Part shown: in pieces, positions 25,857-36,626 of the stretch
Layout: every line of letters starts with the position of its first letter
Position numbering within the stretch: the first letter of the stretch is position 1
Source of the DNA: Sphingomonadales bacterium
Lineage (GTDB): Bacteria; Pseudomonadota; Alphaproteobacteria; Sphingomonadales; Sphingomonadaceae
DNA: 50,084 nucleotides
Direction of reading: 5' to 3'
Assembly (NCBI GenBank): GCA_027488785.1
Contig: JAIYAY010000032.1
Coordinates: 1 to 50,084 of the forward strand
Program-made: the position numbers and the translations under genes
The notes under the pieces: model-generated
The model's input: only the letters and a program-made list of their open reading frames with translations
Database searches by the model: none
What the model was told of the DNA's origin: nothing

Positions 25857-27953
25857 TTACATGCCGCCATGGGCCAGTGCTGCCAAAAGGAGCAAGGCCA
25901 CGATGTTCGTGATCTTGATCATTGGGTTCACAGCAGGTCCAGCAGTGTCCTTATATGGGTCACCCACGGTGTCGCCAGTTACGGCTGCCTTATGGGCCTC
26001 CGAACCTTTACCACCATGGTTGCCGTCTTCGATATATTTCTTGGCATTGTCCCATGCACCGCCACCCGATGTCATCGAGATAGCAACGAACAGACCGCCC
26101 ACAATCACACCCAGCAGGAGCGCGCCGAGAGCAGCAAAGCCCTCCGCCTGACCTGCAACGGCCGTGATTACGAAATAGACCGCAATTGGCGTCAACACGG
26201 GCAGCAAGGACGGGATAATCATTTCCTTAATCGCTGCCTTAGTAACCAAATCGACGGTACGTGCATAATTTGGCTTGGACTTGTAGGTCATGATGCCGGG
26301 GTCGTTTGCGAACTGGTCACGCACGTCCTTCACCACTTCACCCGCGGCACGGCCCACAGCCGTCATACCCATTGCCCCGAACAAATAGGGCAAAAGTGCA
26401 CCGAGCAGAAGCCCGACGATGACATATGGGTTTTCAAGACTGAAATTCACCGCAAGCTCAGGGAAATATTCCCGAAGGTCGGCGGTGTAGCTGGCGAACA
26501 GCACCAATGCGGCAAGACCTGCCGAACCAATGGCATAGCCCTTAGTCACAGCCTTTGTCGTGTTGCCTACGGCATCCAACGCATCGGTCTTTTCACGGAC
26601 GGAATCGTCGAGGCCAGCCATTTCGGCAATACCACCGGCATTGTCGGTAACTGGGCCATAAGCATCGAGCGCCACGACCATACCCGCCAAAGCCAACATG
26701 GCCGTTGCGGCAAAGGCAATGCCGATAACGCCAGCCAATTGATAGGCAATGATGATACCTGCGCAGATTACAATCGTTGGCATCGCGGTGGATTCAAGGC
26801 TGATTGCCAGACCTTGAATAACGTTGGTGCCGTGACCCGTTTCCGATGCCTTCGCGATCGAACGGACCGGACGGTAATTGGTGCCGGTATAATATTCGGT
26901 GATCCAGATGATCAGGCCAGTGATGATAAGACCAAGCAACGAGCAATAGAATAATGTCAGACCGGTGAAACCGCCAACATCATTTGACATGCCGCCAAGT
27001 GCGAAGTCGATAGCAAACCAGATTGCCGGAACCGACAATATGGCCGTAACCAAAAAGCCCTTATACATCGCACCCATGATATTTTTTCCGCCACCAAGAC
27101 GGACGAAATAGGTGCCAATGATTGAAGTGATGACGCAAACGCCGCCAATCAACAATGGCAAGCTCATGAGGTTCATGAACAACCCAGTGTCTGTCACGCC
27201 CTGCACCAGCAATGCGATCAACACCATCGTTGCACCAACGGTTACGACATAGGTTTCGAACAAGTCTGCGGCCATACCAGCGCAATCGCCGACATTGTCG
27301 CCAACGTTATCCGCGATAACCGCTGGGTTGCGTGGATCGTCTTCGGGAATACCCGCCTCAACCTTGCCGACAAGGTCAGCGCCGACGTCAGCAGCCTTGG
27401 TAAAGATACCGCCACCCAAGCGTGCGAAGATGGAGATCAGCGACGCGCCGAATGCCAATGCAACAAGCGCATCGATCACTGGGCGGCTGTTCGGGGCCAT
27501 CATGGCAACATCCGTCAGATACCAAAAGAACACGGCAATCGCGAGCAAGGCTAGGCCAGCAACGAGCATGCCGGTAATCGCGCCTGCGCGGAACGCCATG
27601 GTCAAGCCGGCCTGAAGCCCAGTTTGTGCCGCAGCGGCCGTCCGCACGTTTGAACGCACCGAAATGTTCATCCCGATATAGCCCGCAACGCCCGAAAGCA
27701 CCGCGCCAATGACGAAACCAATGGTTGGAATGACGCCCAAGAAAAACGCTACCAACACCGCAACCACGACGCCTACGATAGCGATGGTCCGATATTGACG
27801 GCCAAGATAGGCTTTTGCACCTTCTTGAATAGCCGCGGCGATTTCCTGCATTTTGTCATTGCCAGCAGGTGCACTCAGCACCTGGCGGCTGGTTACAAAA
27901 CCGTACACAACGGCCAGTAACCCGCATAATATTGCGATAATTGTCAGAGACAT
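25857..27953 (-). CDS. hppA: Membrane-bound proton-translocating pyrophosphatase, K+-insensitive type
   Basis: A 698-residue integral membrane pump that hydrolyses pyrophosphate and moves protons across the inner membrane. Around 15 transmembrane segments are visible. The substrate motif [21 protein letters not shown] and [20 protein letters not shown] supply the acidic Mg-PPi ligands. [16 protein letters not shown] has lysine (K467) where potassium-dependent enzymes have alanine, so the pump should not need K+. The ATG at 27953 is preceded by AGGAGGGGAGAG (minus strand of about 27961-27972), a strong ribosome site; an upstream frame extension is not needed. It is last in the hisG-hisD-nusB-thiL direction. 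Confidence 0.97.
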   Translation of the reverse strand: MSLTIIAILCGLLAVVYGFVTSRQVLSAPAGNDKMQEIAAAIQEGAKAYLGRQYRTIAIVGVVVAVLVAFFLGVIPTIGFVIGAVLSGVAGYIGMNISVRSNVRTAAAAQTGLQAGLTMAFRAGAITGMLVAGLALLAIAVFFWYLTDVAMMAPNSRPVIDALVALAFGASLISIFARLGGGIFTKAADVGADLVGKVEAGIPEDDPRNPAVIADNVGDNVGDCAGMAADLFETYVVTVGATMVLIALLVQGVTDTGLFMNLMSLPLLIGGVCVITSIIGTYFVRLGGGKNIMGAMYKGFLVTAILSVPAIWFAIDFALGGMSNDVGGFTGLTLFYCSLLGLIITGLIIWITEYYTGTNYRPVRSIAKASETGHGTNVIQGLAISLESTAMPTIVICAGIIIAYQLAGVIGIAFAATAMLALAGMVVALDAYGPVTDNAGGIAEMAGLDDSVREKTDALDAVGNTTKAVTKGYAIGSAGLAALVLFASYTADLREYFPELAVNFSLENPYVIVGLLLGALLPYLFGAMGMTAVGRAAGEVVKDVRDQFANDPGIMTYKSKPNYARTVDLVTKAAIKEMIIPSLLPVLTPIAVYFVITAVAGQAEGFAALGALLLGVIVGGLFVAISMTSGGGAWDNAKKYIEDGNHGGKGSEAHKAAVTGDTVGDPYKDTAGPAVNPMIKITNIVALLLLAALAHGGM

Positions 27954-28101
27954 GAAATTATCTCTCCCCTCCTGTTTTAAAAACAACAATCGATGCCACT
28001 TCTCCTCCCGAGAAGCACAAGCCCAGAGGCTATAAGGCGCGCTTATAAGCTATGGCAACCCATAAAAGCCGCCAGCGTCGCCGCCAGCGTCCTTGTTTGC
28101 A

Positions 28102-29019
28102 TCATTGATGTTGATAACCAAGGGTGGGCGGAAGCTTAACCGGACTCCCGCCATTTTTTAATGTCAGACCGCCGCCAGAGACCACACGGCCAACAGCCGT
28201 TGCAGGCACGGATATCGCGGCTTTGGGCGATGCGGTGAACAGCAATTGATAGTCATCGCCCCAGCTTGCCGCCTGCATACGGCTTTCAAGACTGTCGGTG
28301 CGATAGCTTATATAAAGCGGCGATAAAGGCACGCAGGCCAGGTCAATTTCTATGCCAATATGACTGGCGCTCGCCAAGCGTTCGGCATCGAGTAGCAAGC
28401 CATCCGATACATCCATCATCGCGGTGACAAAAGGCGCAAGTGCCTGCCCGTCGGCCAGCCGCGCAACGGGTCGGTTAAACGCATCGGCCAAAGGCCCTAC
28501 TTCGTCAAAGCCCGCGTCCATGAGCTCAAATCCAGCCAAGGCATCGCCGAGCGTTCCCGTTACATATAATATGTCGCCAATTTGCGCGCCTGATCGTGAT
28601 GGCACCGGACGATGCGTTGCCATGCCCAAGGCCGTCAGCCCAAGCGCGCGCTTATCGCCGCGGTTGGCAACTGTATCTCCGCCAAGCAAAGCAACGTTGT
28701 AATGCGACAGCGCCTTTTCCAGACCATCGGCAAACGCCCTGTCCCACGCATCGTCGCCGAGCATGAAGCCCAGCAGCACACCGACGGGCGCCGCGCCCTT
28801 TGCCGCCAAATCGGACAGGTTGGACGCCAATAATTTCCACGCAACATCGGCGGGATTGGCATTCGACCGGAAATGCACGCCTTCCGCCATCATATCATGT
28901 GTGATAATCAACGCCGCATCGCTCATATCGACGACCGCAACATCGTCCAGCAAGCCACGCGCCGCAGGGTCAGTGGCAAAACCACGCAAAAGGTTGATGA
29001 AGCTGGATTCGGTGGTCAT
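28102..29019 (-). CDS. thiL: Thiamine-monophosphate kinase ThiL
   Basis: A 305-residue kinase that phosphorylates thiamine monophosphate to the diphosphate cofactor. Family marks are a short N-terminal INLLRGFA, and DDVAVVDMSDAALIITHDMMAEGVHF (about 25-50) with metal-binding acidic residues. SNLSDLAAKGAAPVGVLL, LLGGDTVA and MMDVSDGLLLDAERLA are also present. The family is AIR-synthetase-like. It follows nusB after about 56 bases, the usual order in Proteobacteria. Confidence 0.95.
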   Translation of the reverse strand: MTTESSFINLLRGFATDPAARGLLDDVAVVDMSDAALIITHDMMAEGVHFRSNANPADVAWKLLASNLSDLAAKGAAPVGVLLGFMLGDDAWDRAFADGLEKALSHYNVALLGGDTVANRGDKRALGLTALGMATHRPVPSRSGAQIGDILYVTGTLGDALAGFELMDAGFDEVGPLADAFNRPVARLADGQALAPFVTAMMDVSDGLLLDAERLASASHIGIEIDLACVPLSPLYISYRTDSLESRMQAASWGDDYQLLFTASPKAAISVPATAVGRVVSGGGLTLKNGGSPVKLPPTLGYQHQ

Positions 29020-29075
29020 GGCGCAACGTTAACGCATTGCGAGGGCATGCAGAACCCTATTCCGGACAGCGGCGT

Positions 29076-29540
29076 TCAGCGGGCGCGAACGTCCTTCGCG
29101 ACGGCATCCAGCAAGCCATTGACGAACTTCGCGTCCTTATTGTCAAAAAACGCGTGGGCAACGTCGAGATATTCGTCGATGACAGTCGCCGTTGGCACAT
29201 CGGGCCGCGCGATTAATTCATAAGTGCCACAACGCAAAATCTGGAGCATCGTCTTGTCCAAACGATCCATCTTCCATTTCTCGCCAAGCTTGCCATCGAC
29301 CAGCCCGTCGATTTCCGCACGCCGCGCATCCACGCCCGAAACCACATCATCGAAAAAATCGGGGTCGGCATCGGCATATTGCGCGTCTTCGATTTCCTGA
29401 CCCAGACGGTGCGCGTGAAATTCATTCAACAGGCGGGCAATGCCGATGTCTTCCATATCCATTTGATACAGCGCCTGCACCGACGCCAGACGGGCTGCCG
29501 AACGAGATTTGGACTTTGCACTGGCGTTATTGGCACTCAT
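29076..29540 (-). CDS. nusB: Transcription antitermination factor NusB
   Basis: A 154-residue all-helical RNA-binding protein that joins NusE (S10) on boxA RNA during rRNA transcription. It starts with a basic stretch SKSRSAARLASVQALYQMD, which carries the arginine-rich RNA-binding region. It ends TATVIDEYLDVAHAFFDNKDAKFVNGLLDAVA, the family's strongest block. Its ATG overlaps the hisD stop (ATGA). Confidence 0.96.
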   Translation of the reverse strand: MSANNASAKSKSRSAARLASVQALYQMDMEDIGIARLLNEFHAHRLGQEIEDAQYADADPDFFDDVVSGVDARRAEIDGLVDGKLGEKWKMDRLDKTMLQILRCGTYELIARPDVPTATVIDEYLDVAHAFFDNKDAKFVNGLLDAVAKDVRAR

Positions 29541-30826
29541 AATCTTTTCCTGACACTCGCCGCATGGGCGGGTAAACCTTCGGCATCGGCGAGCGTCGCC
29601 GCCGCCGGACCAATTTTATTAATAGCATGTTGATCGAGCCCGATGAAGCTGGTCCGCTTCATGAAATCGAGCACCGATAGTCCAGACGCAAAACGCGCGC
29701 GCCGTCCGGTGGGCAATACATGATTTGGTCCAGCGACATAGTCACCAATAGCCTCGGGCGTCATACGGCCCAAAAATACCGACCCTGCGTGACGGACGAG
29801 GCCAAATAACTTTTCAGCGCGGTCATCATCGACGGCGAGCTCCAAATGCTCCGCCGCCAACCGGTTGACCAAAGGCATTGCGGCTTCCAGATCATCGACC
29901 ACAATAATCGCGCCACAATCCGTCCAACTGGCCCGCGCAACCGCTTCTGTAGACAATGTCGCAATTTGCACATCCACCGCCGCTGCAACTTGGTCCGCGA
30001 ATTCGGCATTGTCCGTGATCAATATCGACTGGCTCGTTGGATCATGTTCGGCCTGACTTAACAGGTCCGCTGCAATCCATGCGGGATCGTTTTGGGCGTC
30101 GGCTACCACAACAATTTCTGATGGTCCTGCCACCATGTCGATACCAACCACACCATAAAGCTGCCGCTTTGCCTCTGCCACCCAAGCATTGCCAGGGCCG
30201 GTAATGACGTCGACTGGACGGATGCGTTCGGTTCCATAAGCCAAAGCCGCAATCGCCTGCGCCCCGCCCACGCGCCAGATTTCGTCGACACCCGCTACAT
30301 AAGCGGCGGCCATCACGGTCTGGTTTGTTTCGCCTTTTGGTGTTGGCGTGACCATGACAATACGCGCCACGCCCGCCACCTTAGCCGGAATAGCATTCAT
30401 CAATACCGACGATGGATAGGCCGCACGACCACCCGGAACATAGACCCCCGCGGCATCGACCGCCGACCAGCGCGCGCCAAGCCGCACATTGTCGCTGTCA
30501 CGATAATCCCGGTCTTCGGGCAATTGCGCGGCATGATAGGCCTCAATCCGCTGCGCCGCGAGCGTCAATGCAGCACGCAAATCAGGCTGCAGCGCGTCAT
30601 AAGCCGCCTTGCACTGCGCAGCGTCAATCTGCCAACCAGCATTGTTTAGATCGAAACCGTCAAAGCGCTGCGTCATTTCCGCCAGCGTCACATCGCCATG
30701 TGCGCGCACATCTTTTATGATCTGCGCCACGGCGCTCGTCACATCGGCATCGGCCTCACGCCGGCCATTGACCAACGCATCAAATGCATCCGCAAAGCCA
30801 ATGTCAGAAGAATCAAGCCGCTGCAC
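29537..30826 (-). CDS. hisD: Histidinol dehydrogenase HisD
   Basis: A 429-residue NAD-dependent enzyme that oxidises L-histidinol to histidine in two steps. Key blocks are [35 protein letters not shown] and [23 protein letters not shown] holds the zinc-binding and catalytic His/Glu residues, and the late block is [25 protein letters not shown]. It starts with GTG at 30826, overlapping the end of hisG by 14 bases, and overlaps nusB at its other end. Confidence 0.96.
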   Translation of the reverse strand: MQRLDSSDIGFADAFDALVNGRREADADVTSAVAQIIKDVRAHGDVTLAEMTQRFDGFDLNNAGWQIDAAQCKAAYDALQPDLRAALTLAAQRIEAYHAAQLPEDRDYRDSDNVRLGARWSAVDAAGVYVPGGRAAYPSSVLMNAIPAKVAGVARIVMVTPTPKGETNQTVMAAAYVAGVDEIWRVGGAQAIAALAYGTERIRPVDVITGPGNAWVAEAKRQLYGVVGIDMVAGPSEIVVVADAQNDPAWIAADLLSQAEHDPTSQSILITDNAEFADQVAAAVDVQIATLSTEAVARASWTDCGAIIVVDDLEAAMPLVNRLAAEHLELAVDDDRAEKLFGLVRHAGSVFLGRMTPEAIGDYVAGPNHVLPTGRRARFASGLSVLDFMKRTSFIGLDQHAINKIGPAAATLADAEGLPAHAASVRKRL

Positions 30827-31469
30827 GTGCGCCCGTCAATTCCCTGAAACGCTGCACCATAACCGGAATAGTCCCGCTCATCATCTTATACGCCGCGCGG
30901 TTAACGATCAGCCGCGCCGACACTTCGCTAATCACAGCTGTTTCAACAAGGCCATTTTCGGCCAAGGTCTTACCCGATGACACCAGATCCACAATCCGCC
31001 CCGAAAGCCCCAGCGAAGGCGCAAGCTCCATCGCGCCATTCAACTTCACGCACTCAGCCTGAATACCGCGCGCATGATAATAACGGCTGGTTGTGCCGGG
31101 ATATTTGGTGGCCACGCGGATATGCCCGCCAGTTACATCATCGGGGACGCCCTGCGGCATCGCCACAGATATGCGGCAACGGCCAATGCCCAAGTCTACA
31201 GGCGCGTAAAGTTCCGAATAATCAAATTCGTCGATGACATCCGAACCGACAATACCAATATGCGCCGCGCCATGTGCGACAAAGGTCGCCACATCGAACG
31301 CGCGGACGCGAATGATGCTGATCGCCGGATCGTTGGTCGCGAACAAAAGCGCACGGCTGGCCTCGTCAAAAAAGGCCGCTTCAGGCACTATGCCCGCCGC
31401 TTGCATCAACGGCAACGCCTCGTCGAGTATCCGTCCCTTAGGGATTGCAAAGATAATTGGTTCGGTCAC
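30813..31469 (-). CDS. hisG: ATP phosphoribosyltransferase HisG (short form)
   Basis: A 218-residue enzyme for the first step of histidine synthesis, joining ATP and PRPP. It starts [18 protein letters not shown] and has the substrate block [36 protein letters not shown] and [18 protein letters not shown] follow. The length shows it is the short HisG-S form without the C-terminal regulatory domain. Such enzymes require HisZ as a partner; no hisZ is visible here, so it is probably elsewhere. The start is GTG. Confidence 0.93.
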   Translation of the reverse strand: MTEPIIFAIPKGRILDEALPLMQAAGIVPEAAFFDEASRALLFATNDPAISIIRVRAFDVATFVAHGAAHIGIVGSDVIDEFDYSELYAPVDLGIGRCRISVAMPQGVPDDVTGGHIRVATKYPGTTSRYYHARGIQAECVKLNGAMELAPSLGLSGRIVDLVSSGKTLAENGLVETAVISEVSARLIVNRAAYKMMSGTIPVMVQRFRELTGARAAA

Positions 31470-31508
31470 AATGACCGCGCTTTACGGGCCGCAGCCGGAA
31501 AGGGCAAT

Positions 31509-32597
31509 ATGGCAGAAAATATAGCATCGGATGAATTTGGGCGCGGCGTTATGGATGACGCGCGTATAGCAGAGGGCATAATGGTTCAGGCCGAGCATTG
31601 CCGCCGCAACGACGCACCCATTACCGAAAGAATCGTCAGGGCCCAGCTTAGTCTCATGCAAGGCGGTACCGCCGTCGGAAAACGCATCGCCCATTGGCCC
31701 GGACTGCCGTTGGAAGACGCGCTGCCATTGCGGCTGGCAGGCGGGCTTCACCATCTGCACCTGACGGGCGCGGATCATCGCTTAGGGCCAATTTATCGCG
31801 GCGAAGTGACGGATCAAGCCAAAGTCGACGCCATCATCGCCGCAATTACGCATGACCATGATGCGCGATTATTGACATGGCTCGATGGTCCGCCGCAAAC
31901 TAATGAAGCTGGGCGCTCCGCCAACTTCATGGCCGCTTTGCTTTGGCTGTCGCCCAAAATCGGGGCGCAGTTTGAATTGAATGAACTGGGCGCCAGCGCG
32001 GGCATCAATAGCATGATGGAGCGATATCATTATGACTTAGGTGGCGTCAGCGTCGGGCCAGACGATTCCCTGATGCGCATTAAGCCCGATTGGCGCGGAC
32101 CGCCGCCACCGGATTCGTCTGTAAAAATTGCCCGGATCCTTGGCTGTGATCAGGCTCCCATTGATTTATCCGATCCGGAGTCCGCATTGCGCGTAAAAAG
32201 CTATGTTTGGCCTGAAAATCTCGACCGACTGGCACGCATGGACGCCGCAATTGCCCTTGCCGCCGAGCAGCCGCCCCATGTTGTGAAAGCCGACGCGCTC
32301 GATTGGGTATTGCAGCGCCTATCAGCGCCGCAAGCCCCACATATTGTTCGCATATTCAACCATTCGATTGTGTGGCAATATATTCCCGAAGATAGTCGAC
32401 AAAAAATCCGCGCGGCGATAGAAATTGCTGGTCAAAAGGCAACGCCGGAACGTCCGCTCGCCTGGGTCATGTTGGAAACCAATCGCGAGACTTTTAAGCA
32501 TGAGCTATTGGTCAAATATTGGCCAGGCCCCGATAAATGGCATTTGTTGGCCGAAGCACATGCCCATGGCGCGTGGATAATGTGGCACGGCGATTAG
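31509..32597 (+). CDS. DUF2332-like hypothetical protein
   Basis: A 362-residue protein that resembles the uncharacterised DUF2332 family, whose members often carry an N-terminal QAEHCRRNDAPITERIV-type segment as here (about 27-43). The middle has FELNELGASAGINSMMERY (about 156-174), resembling a SAM-type glycine loop. RIFNHSIVWQYIPEDSRQKI and WVMLETN occur later. The Rossmann-like pattern suggests a methyltransferase-like fold, but this is weak inference. The start is the ATG at 31509, with GGAAAGGG just ahead; the frame is open upstream inside hisG on the other strand. Confidence 0.8.
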   Translation: MAENIASDEFGRGVMDDARIAEGIMVQAEHCRRNDAPITERIVRAQLSLMQGGTAVGKRIAHWPGLPLEDALPLRLAGGLHHLHLTGADHRLGPIYRGEVTDQAKVDAIIAAITHDHDARLLTWLDGPPQTNEAGRSANFMAALLWLSPKIGAQFELNELGASAGINSMMERYHYDLGGVSVGPDDSLMRIKPDWRGPPPPDSSVKIARILGCDQAPIDLSDPESALRVKSYVWPENLDRLARMDAAIALAAEQPPHVVKADALDWVLQRLSAPQAPHIVRIFNHSIVWQYIPEDSRQKIRAAIEIAGQKATPERPLAWVMLETNRETFKHELLVKYWPGPDKWHLLAEAHAHGAWIMWHGD

Positions 32598-32628
32598 GCC
32601 GTGACCGCATAAATATCGCCTTCGCGAC

Positions 32629-33543
32629 CTAGGCCAAAAACCTATCCATCGCAGCGTTCACGGCATCGGGCCGTTCCCAAATCACAAAATGTCCACAATC
32701 CGCTACGGGCACGATGGTGACGTCTGGCACCAGTTTTTCGATGCCGTCGATATTGCTCGGTGGCAAAGCCAAGTCATCCATCGCCCATACCAATAAGGTC
32801 GGGATCATCAGCTGCGGAAATGCGCCAGCGGCAAAGGCCGGGATTTCGGCATCCTCGTCCATTGCTGGTACATATAAAGCCGACGCACGATACCAATTGA
32901 GCATGCCAAAACAAGTATCGCGATCGCTCCAATCGGCCAACAATGCGGCGCGTTCCTCTGGCTCCATCGCATTTGGCTTGTCCCATTTGATCGTCTTCAA
33001 CAATAGACCTGTCAGGCCCTGTTCCTGCACCAAGGCGTCATTTGCCGGATCGCGAAAAGCACGAATATATTGGCTGGATTCACGCTGGTTCATGTCCGTG
33101 ATCAACAAGCGCTGAAAAATATAGGGATGCGGCGCATTGGCGATAATGGCGCGCGGCACACGCCCCGCCCAAGCGGGATTAAGCGCGCCGGCTTGCCCAT
33201 TTAACGCAACGCTCCACGCGATTGCACCGCCCCAATCATGGCCCGCAATGATAAATTGCGCGACATCCAACGCATCGGCCAGCGCGAAGATATCGGCGGT
33301 CAACTTATCCGCGGTATAAGCGTCGACCGCCTGCGGCTTTGACGTCCCGCGATAGCCGCGTTGATCGGGCGCGATGCAATAAAAACGGTCGGCAAAATGC
33401 GCAATCTGGTGCCGCCATGTGCGGTGCGATTCAGGAAAGCCATGCAGGAAAATAATCGCCGGATTTTTGGGATCACCCGCCGTAAACGCATCCATTTCTA
33501 TGCCCGTCGATAGCGAAAGGCGGTGGGACGATAGTTCGATCAT
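32629..33543 (-). CDS. Alpha/beta hydrolase (epoxide hydrolase-like)
   Basis: A 304-residue alpha/beta hydrolase. The oxyanion loop is HGFPESHRTWRHQI (34-47), followed by PDQRGYRGTSKP. The nucleophile elbow is GHDWGG with D103, meaning an aspartate nucleophile as in epoxide hydrolases and haloalkane dehalogenases. The catalytic His is in CGHFVIWERPDAV near the end. A cap region lies at about 130-215. HGFPES and the Asp nucleophile favour soluble epoxide hydrolase, but fluoroacetate or haloalkane dehalogenases share this pattern. No neighbouring pathway points to a substrate. Confidence 0.87.
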   Translation of the reverse strand: MIELSSHRLSLSTGIEMDAFTAGDPKNPAIIFLHGFPESHRTWRHQIAHFADRFYCIAPDQRGYRGTSKPQAVDAYTADKLTADIFALADALDVAQFIIAGHDWGGAIAWSVALNGQAGALNPAWAGRVPRAIIANAPHPYIFQRLLITDMNQRESSQYIRAFRDPANDALVQEQGLTGLLLKTIKWDKPNAMEPEERAALLADWSDRDTCFGMLNWYRASALYVPAMDEDAEIPAFAAGAFPQLMIPTLLVWAMDDLALPPSNIDGIEKLVPDVTIVPVADCGHFVIWERPDAVNAAMDRFLA

Positions 33544-33561
33544 GTCATTTGCCCCTATTGC

Positions 33562-34080
33562 TTAATTGACCCGCTTCACGCGGATGCCCCGGCCATTCAT
33601 CACCAGCATAAAGCTACCGAGTGCGCCACGCTTAATAACAAAGGGCTTGCCATCCTTTAAAAGCACAGGTGTTGCTTCCATGGTCTGCCAGATCCCTGCG
33701 TCTTTGACGGTGAATTGGTATTTGCCGGCACCTATTGATTGAACGCCCGCCAGTTGGCCCTCGACTTGTTTGAATTCTGCTTCTTGCTCATCTTCGCTTT
33801 CGCCAAAAAACGGAATTTTTGGTAAGGAAAAACCAAACAAAGACTTCTTAGTTTTGCGCACATCATCTTGATCCAGCATCACAATCTGGCGATTGTCGGT
33901 GGCATCTTCCAATGCCTTGCTTGCCGTGTCGAAGCAGGTAAGACGCGCGGCAGCGTCGGCCAAAGCCCGACAAGCGAGGATGTCGTTGTACGCCTTCGGT
34001 CGGTTCGTCTGTGTATCGGCGGCAAAGGCCGGCGAAGCGCATAAAGCAGCCAAAAGAACAGCTTGAGTCAATTTAGGCAT
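33562..34080 (-). CDS. Secreted hypothetical protein
   Basis: A 172-residue protein of unknown function. It has a clear Sec signal peptide (1-20, ending SPAFA-A). The mature part begins with a short Cys-containing segment ILACRALADAAARLTCFD, with two cysteines 14 apart. A polar linker and a C-terminal domain (about 100-172, KYQFTVKDAGIWQTME... GRGIRVKRVN) follow. The CRALADAAARLTCFD block resembles small periplasmic proteins common in Alphaproteobacteria. A ribosome site GGAGATGAC lies before the ATG. The gene runs between hydrolase and bolA and may share a transcript with both. Confidence 0.82.
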   Translation of the reverse strand: MPKLTQAVLLAALCASPAFAADTQTNRPKAYNDILACRALADAAARLTCFDTASKALEDATDNRQIVMLDQDDVRKTKKSLFGFSLPKIPFFGESEDEQEAEFKQVEGQLAGVQSIGAGKYQFTVKDAGIWQTMEATPVLLKDGKPFVIKRGALGSFMLVMNGRGIRVKRVN

Positions 34081-34125
34081 ATAGTCATCTCCGCTATCGG
34101 CCGCGTTTCTGGTGTCGTGGATTAA

Positions 34126-34404
34126 CTAAATCTCGTCGGGTGCACTAGCTTTGATCGCAAGCGCATGGACGCGCGTTCCGGGAATATCGCCCAGCGCCTT
34201 GTTCACCATTCGCTGCCGCATTAGGCGGGAAACGCCGACAAAAGCGGCGCTTTCAATTTCAATAGTGAAGTGGGATTCGCCGGACCCGTCATCGCCGCTA
34301 TGGCCGTGATGTTTGGCGCTGTCGTTGATAACGGCAAGGCGGGTTGGCGCGAAGGCTGCTTCAAGCAGCATTTCCATTTCAATTTGTGCAGGACCTTTTT
34401 TCAT
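34126..34404 (-). CDS. BolA-family protein
   Basis: A 92-residue BolA-like protein, in the family linked to iron-sulfur cluster handling together with monothiol glutaredoxins. The class-specific NDSAKHHGH (about 27-35) with adjacent histidines is present, as are GESHFTIEIES and RQRMVNKAL, and RVHALAIKA ends the fold. An ATG at 34467 is in frame but would overlap the divergent J-domain gene. The ATG at 34404 follows GAGCAGG and matches the family length. Confidence 0.9.
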   Translation of the reverse strand: MKKGPAQIEMEMLLEAAFAPTRLAVINDSAKHHGHSGDDGSGESHFTIEIESAAFVGVSRLMRQRMVNKALGDIPGTRVHALAIKASAPDEI

Positions 34405-34447
34405 GACCTGCTCTTCCCATATGGCGGGTTTTTCGCCAAGGAAAATC

Positions 34448-35044
34448 ATGGGCTCCGACCGTTCCACTGACCGATTTCACGGCCGCGTTCACGCGTCAGG
34501 ACGGCAATGCGCTTATCCGCACTGCGGCGAAGCGGGGGAATTTCGTGCGCCTGACCCACAGGGACAGGCACCATCGGCGAACGGCCCGGGCGATTATCAA
34601 TATCTCTGCCTTGACCATGTGCGGCAGTTTAACGCAGGCTATAACTGGTTTGCCGGCATGACCGCCGATGAAATTTCCATGGCGCAAAGCCCGGTGCAAT
34701 TCTGGCCAAGCGAGACACGCGCATTTCGCGCCAATGGCAATGTCGATTCGCCACCTAAATGGGCGGACTTTAAAGACCCGCTGGATGCTATCTCCTCTCG
34801 GTTCCGGTCACGCCTGCCCAAAGAGCGCGCCGACGGCCAATTTCTATCACCGGAAGATCGCAAAGCCCTGCGGACGCTAGGGCTTGGCGAGGATGCCGAC
34901 CGCCGCGCCTTGCGCAGCGCCTATTCGGCAAAGGTGCGCGCTTATCATCCGGACAAAAATGGCGGCAACCGCTCTTATGAAAAGGCTTTGCAAGACGTGA
35001 TTGCTGCCTATACGCACCTTAAAACTTCGCCCGCTTTCATTTGA
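34448..35044 (+). CDS. J-domain protein with putative N-terminal zinc site
   Basis: A 198-residue DnaJ-like co-chaperone with the J domain at the C-terminus (about 140-195), including the HPD tripeptide in [10 protein letters not shown]. The N-terminal part has C21, C26, C54 and H57 (CAYPHC and YLCLDH), a plausible zinc site. In Alphaproteobacteria, a J-domain gene of this kind lies between bolA and cobS, as here. The start ATG 34448 follows AAGGAAAATC. It should stimulate DnaK ATPase for some client, possibly the adjacent CobS/CobT complex (inference). Confidence 0.88.
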   Translation: MGSDRSTDRFHGRVHASGRQCAYPHCGEAGEFRAPDPQGQAPSANGPGDYQYLCLDHVRQFNAGYNWFAGMTADEISMAQSPVQFWPSETRAFRANGNVDSPPKWADFKDPLDAISSRFRSRLPKERADGQFLSPEDRKALRTLGLGEDADRRALRSAYSAKVRAYHPDKNGGNRSYEKALQDVIAAYTHLKTSPAFI

Positions 35045-35054
35045 CGAGAATAAC

Positions 35055-36050
35055 ATGACGAACATTCCAAATATCCAAGCCGACAGCCGCGACGCGACAA
35101 TCCTCGCCGCCCCTGACAAAATGGTCAGCGTGCGCGAATTGTTCGGCATTGATGTGGATATGGAATGCCCCGCTTTCTCCGTTGCGGACGAGCGCGTCCC
35201 TGACACAGATGATACCTATGTCTTTGACCCCGACACTACCCTCGCGATCCTTGCTGGTTTTGCCCATAACCGCCGCGTCATGGTGCAGGGTTATCATGGC
35301 ACGGGTAAATCCACGCACATCGAACAGGTTGCAGCGCGCCTGAAATGGCCCTGCATCCGCATCAACTTGGACGCGCATATCAGCCGTATCGACCTTATCG
35401 GACGCGATGCCATCGTCTTGCGCGATGGGCAGCAAGTGACCGAGTTCCGTGAAGGCCTATTGCCTTGGGCGTTGCAGACGCCAACGGCATTGGTGTTCGA
35501 CGAATATGACGCGGGTCGACCGGATGTGATGTTCGTGATCCAGCGCGTTTTGGAAACCGAAGGCAAGCTGACACTGCTCGACCAAAATCGTGTCATTCGT
35601 CCGAACCCTTATTTCCGCCTGTTCGCTACCGCCAACACTGTAGGGCTTGGCGACACAAGCGGCCTATATCATGGCACACAAGCGATTAACCAAGGCCAGA
35701 TGGACCGCTGGAACATTGTCGTTGGCCTGAACTATCTACCAGCGCAGGTTGAAAGCGAAATCGTTTTGGCCAAAGCCTCGGGCACTGATGCCGCCACCGT
35801 TGCCAATATGGTGAAGGTTGCTGAAATGACCCGTCAGGGTTTCATCAACGGCGACATTTCAACAGTGATGAGCCCACGCACGGTCATCACCTGGGCCCAA
35901 AACACCGCGATTTTCAAAAATGTCGGCTTTGCCTTCCGCCTGTCATTCCTCAACAAATGCGATGACGCAGAACGCGCCTTGGTCGCCGAATATTATCAAC
36001 GCGTTTTTGGCCAAGATTTGCCGGAAAGCGTCGTTGGCAAAGCAAAGTAA
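35055..36050 (+). CDS. cobS: CobS-type AAA+ ATPase (cobaltochelatase subunit)
   Basis: A 331-residue AAA+ ATPase. With CobT and CobN it inserts cobalt into hydrogenobyrinic acid diamide in aerobic cobalamin synthesis. An N-terminal region ([18 protein letters not shown]) precedes Walker [10 protein letters not shown] (79-87), Walker B ALVFDEYD (145-152), and the sensor motif [11 protein letters not shown]. The frame is open upstream, but the ATG at 35055 gives the family N-terminus. No cobN or other cob genes are in the window. Unusually the partner cobT is not next; two envelope protein genes intervene. Confidence 0.93.
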   Translation: MTNIPNIQADSRDATILAAPDKMVSVRELFGIDVDMECPAFSVADERVPDTDDTYVFDPDTTLAILAGFAHNRRVMVQGYHGTGKSTHIEQVAARLKWPCIRINLDAHISRIDLIGRDAIVLRDGQQVTEFREGLLPWALQTPTALVFDEYDAGRPDVMFVIQRVLETEGKLTLLDQNRVIRPNPYFRLFATANTVGLGDTSGLYHGTQAINQGQMDRWNIVVGLNYLPAQVESEIVLAKASGTDAATVANMVKVAEMTRQGFINGDISTVMSPRTVITWAQNTAIFKNVGFAFRLSFLNKCDDAERALVAEYYQRVFGQDLPESVVGKAK

Positions 36051-36089
36051 GTACGGGCTATCTCGCCACTTCAGTTGAAGGAACGCATT

Positions 36090-36626
36090 ATGAAACGCTT
36101 CGCATTGGCTCTCGCCCTCATACTGTCGGCATCACCCGCATTTGCCGCATTAAAACCCGGGACACGTGCAACCGATTTCACAACGCAAGCCGTGTTGGCC
36201 GGCAAAGCGGACACCTTCAACCTGAACAAGGCTCTGAAAAACGGGCCCGTGGTGCTGTATTTTTATCCCAAAGCGTTCACGTCAGGCTGCACCGTTGAAG
36301 CGCATGAATTTTCCGAAGCTGCCGATGATTTTGCCACTTATGGCGCGTCCATTGTTGGTATGTCGGCGGATAATTTGGAGACGCTAAAGCGTTTTTCTGT
36401 TGAGGCCTGCCGCAACAAATTCATGGTTGGCATTGCGACCAAGCCCATGATTAAAAATTACAAGGTCGGCCTGCCGATGATGGGCGGCACCAACCGTACG
36501 ACCTATGTCATCGCACCCGATGGTAAGATATTGTTCGCTTATTCGCAGTTGGGGGTGAAAGGCCATGTTTCCGGCGCGCTGAAAGCGGTCAAGACATGGC
36601 ATGCGGCGAACCCTAAGCGGAAATAA
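36090..36626 (+). CDS. Secreted peroxiredoxin (Bcp/PrxQ-like)
   Basis: A 178-residue thiol peroxidase with a Sec signal peptide (MKRFALALAL... SPAFA, cleaved near residue 19). The peroxidatic cysteine is C67 in FYPKAFTSGCTVEAHEF, matching the P-x3-T-x2-C motif. The nearby resolving Cys of E. coli Bcp is replaced by His (VEAH), and C107 in SVEACRNKF could be an alpha-3-type resolving Cys. It should reduce peroxides in the periplasm. AAGGA lies just before the ATG at 36090. It ends in a one-base overlap with the lipoprotein gene, within the cobS...cobT cluster. Confidence 0.88.
   Translation: MKRFALALALILSASPAFAALKPGTRATDFTTQAVLAGKADTFNLNKALKNGPVVLYFYPKAFTSGCTVEAHEFSEAADDFATYGASIVGMSADNLETLKRFSVEACRNKFMVGIATKPMIKNYKVGLPMMGGTNRTTYVIAPDGKILFAYSQLGVKGHVSGALKAVKTWHAANPKRK

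Noticed and set aside
25869-26954. Long open frame opposite hppA
   Set aside because: It lies antisense to a perfectly conserved membrane pyrophosphatase and its product is rich in His, Cys and Gln without any domain; a codon-usage shadow.
31074-31508. N-terminal extension of the DUF2332-like gene
   Set aside because: This part is antisense to hisG and is Cys/Arg/His-rich like other shadows; the ATG at 31509 has a ribosome site.
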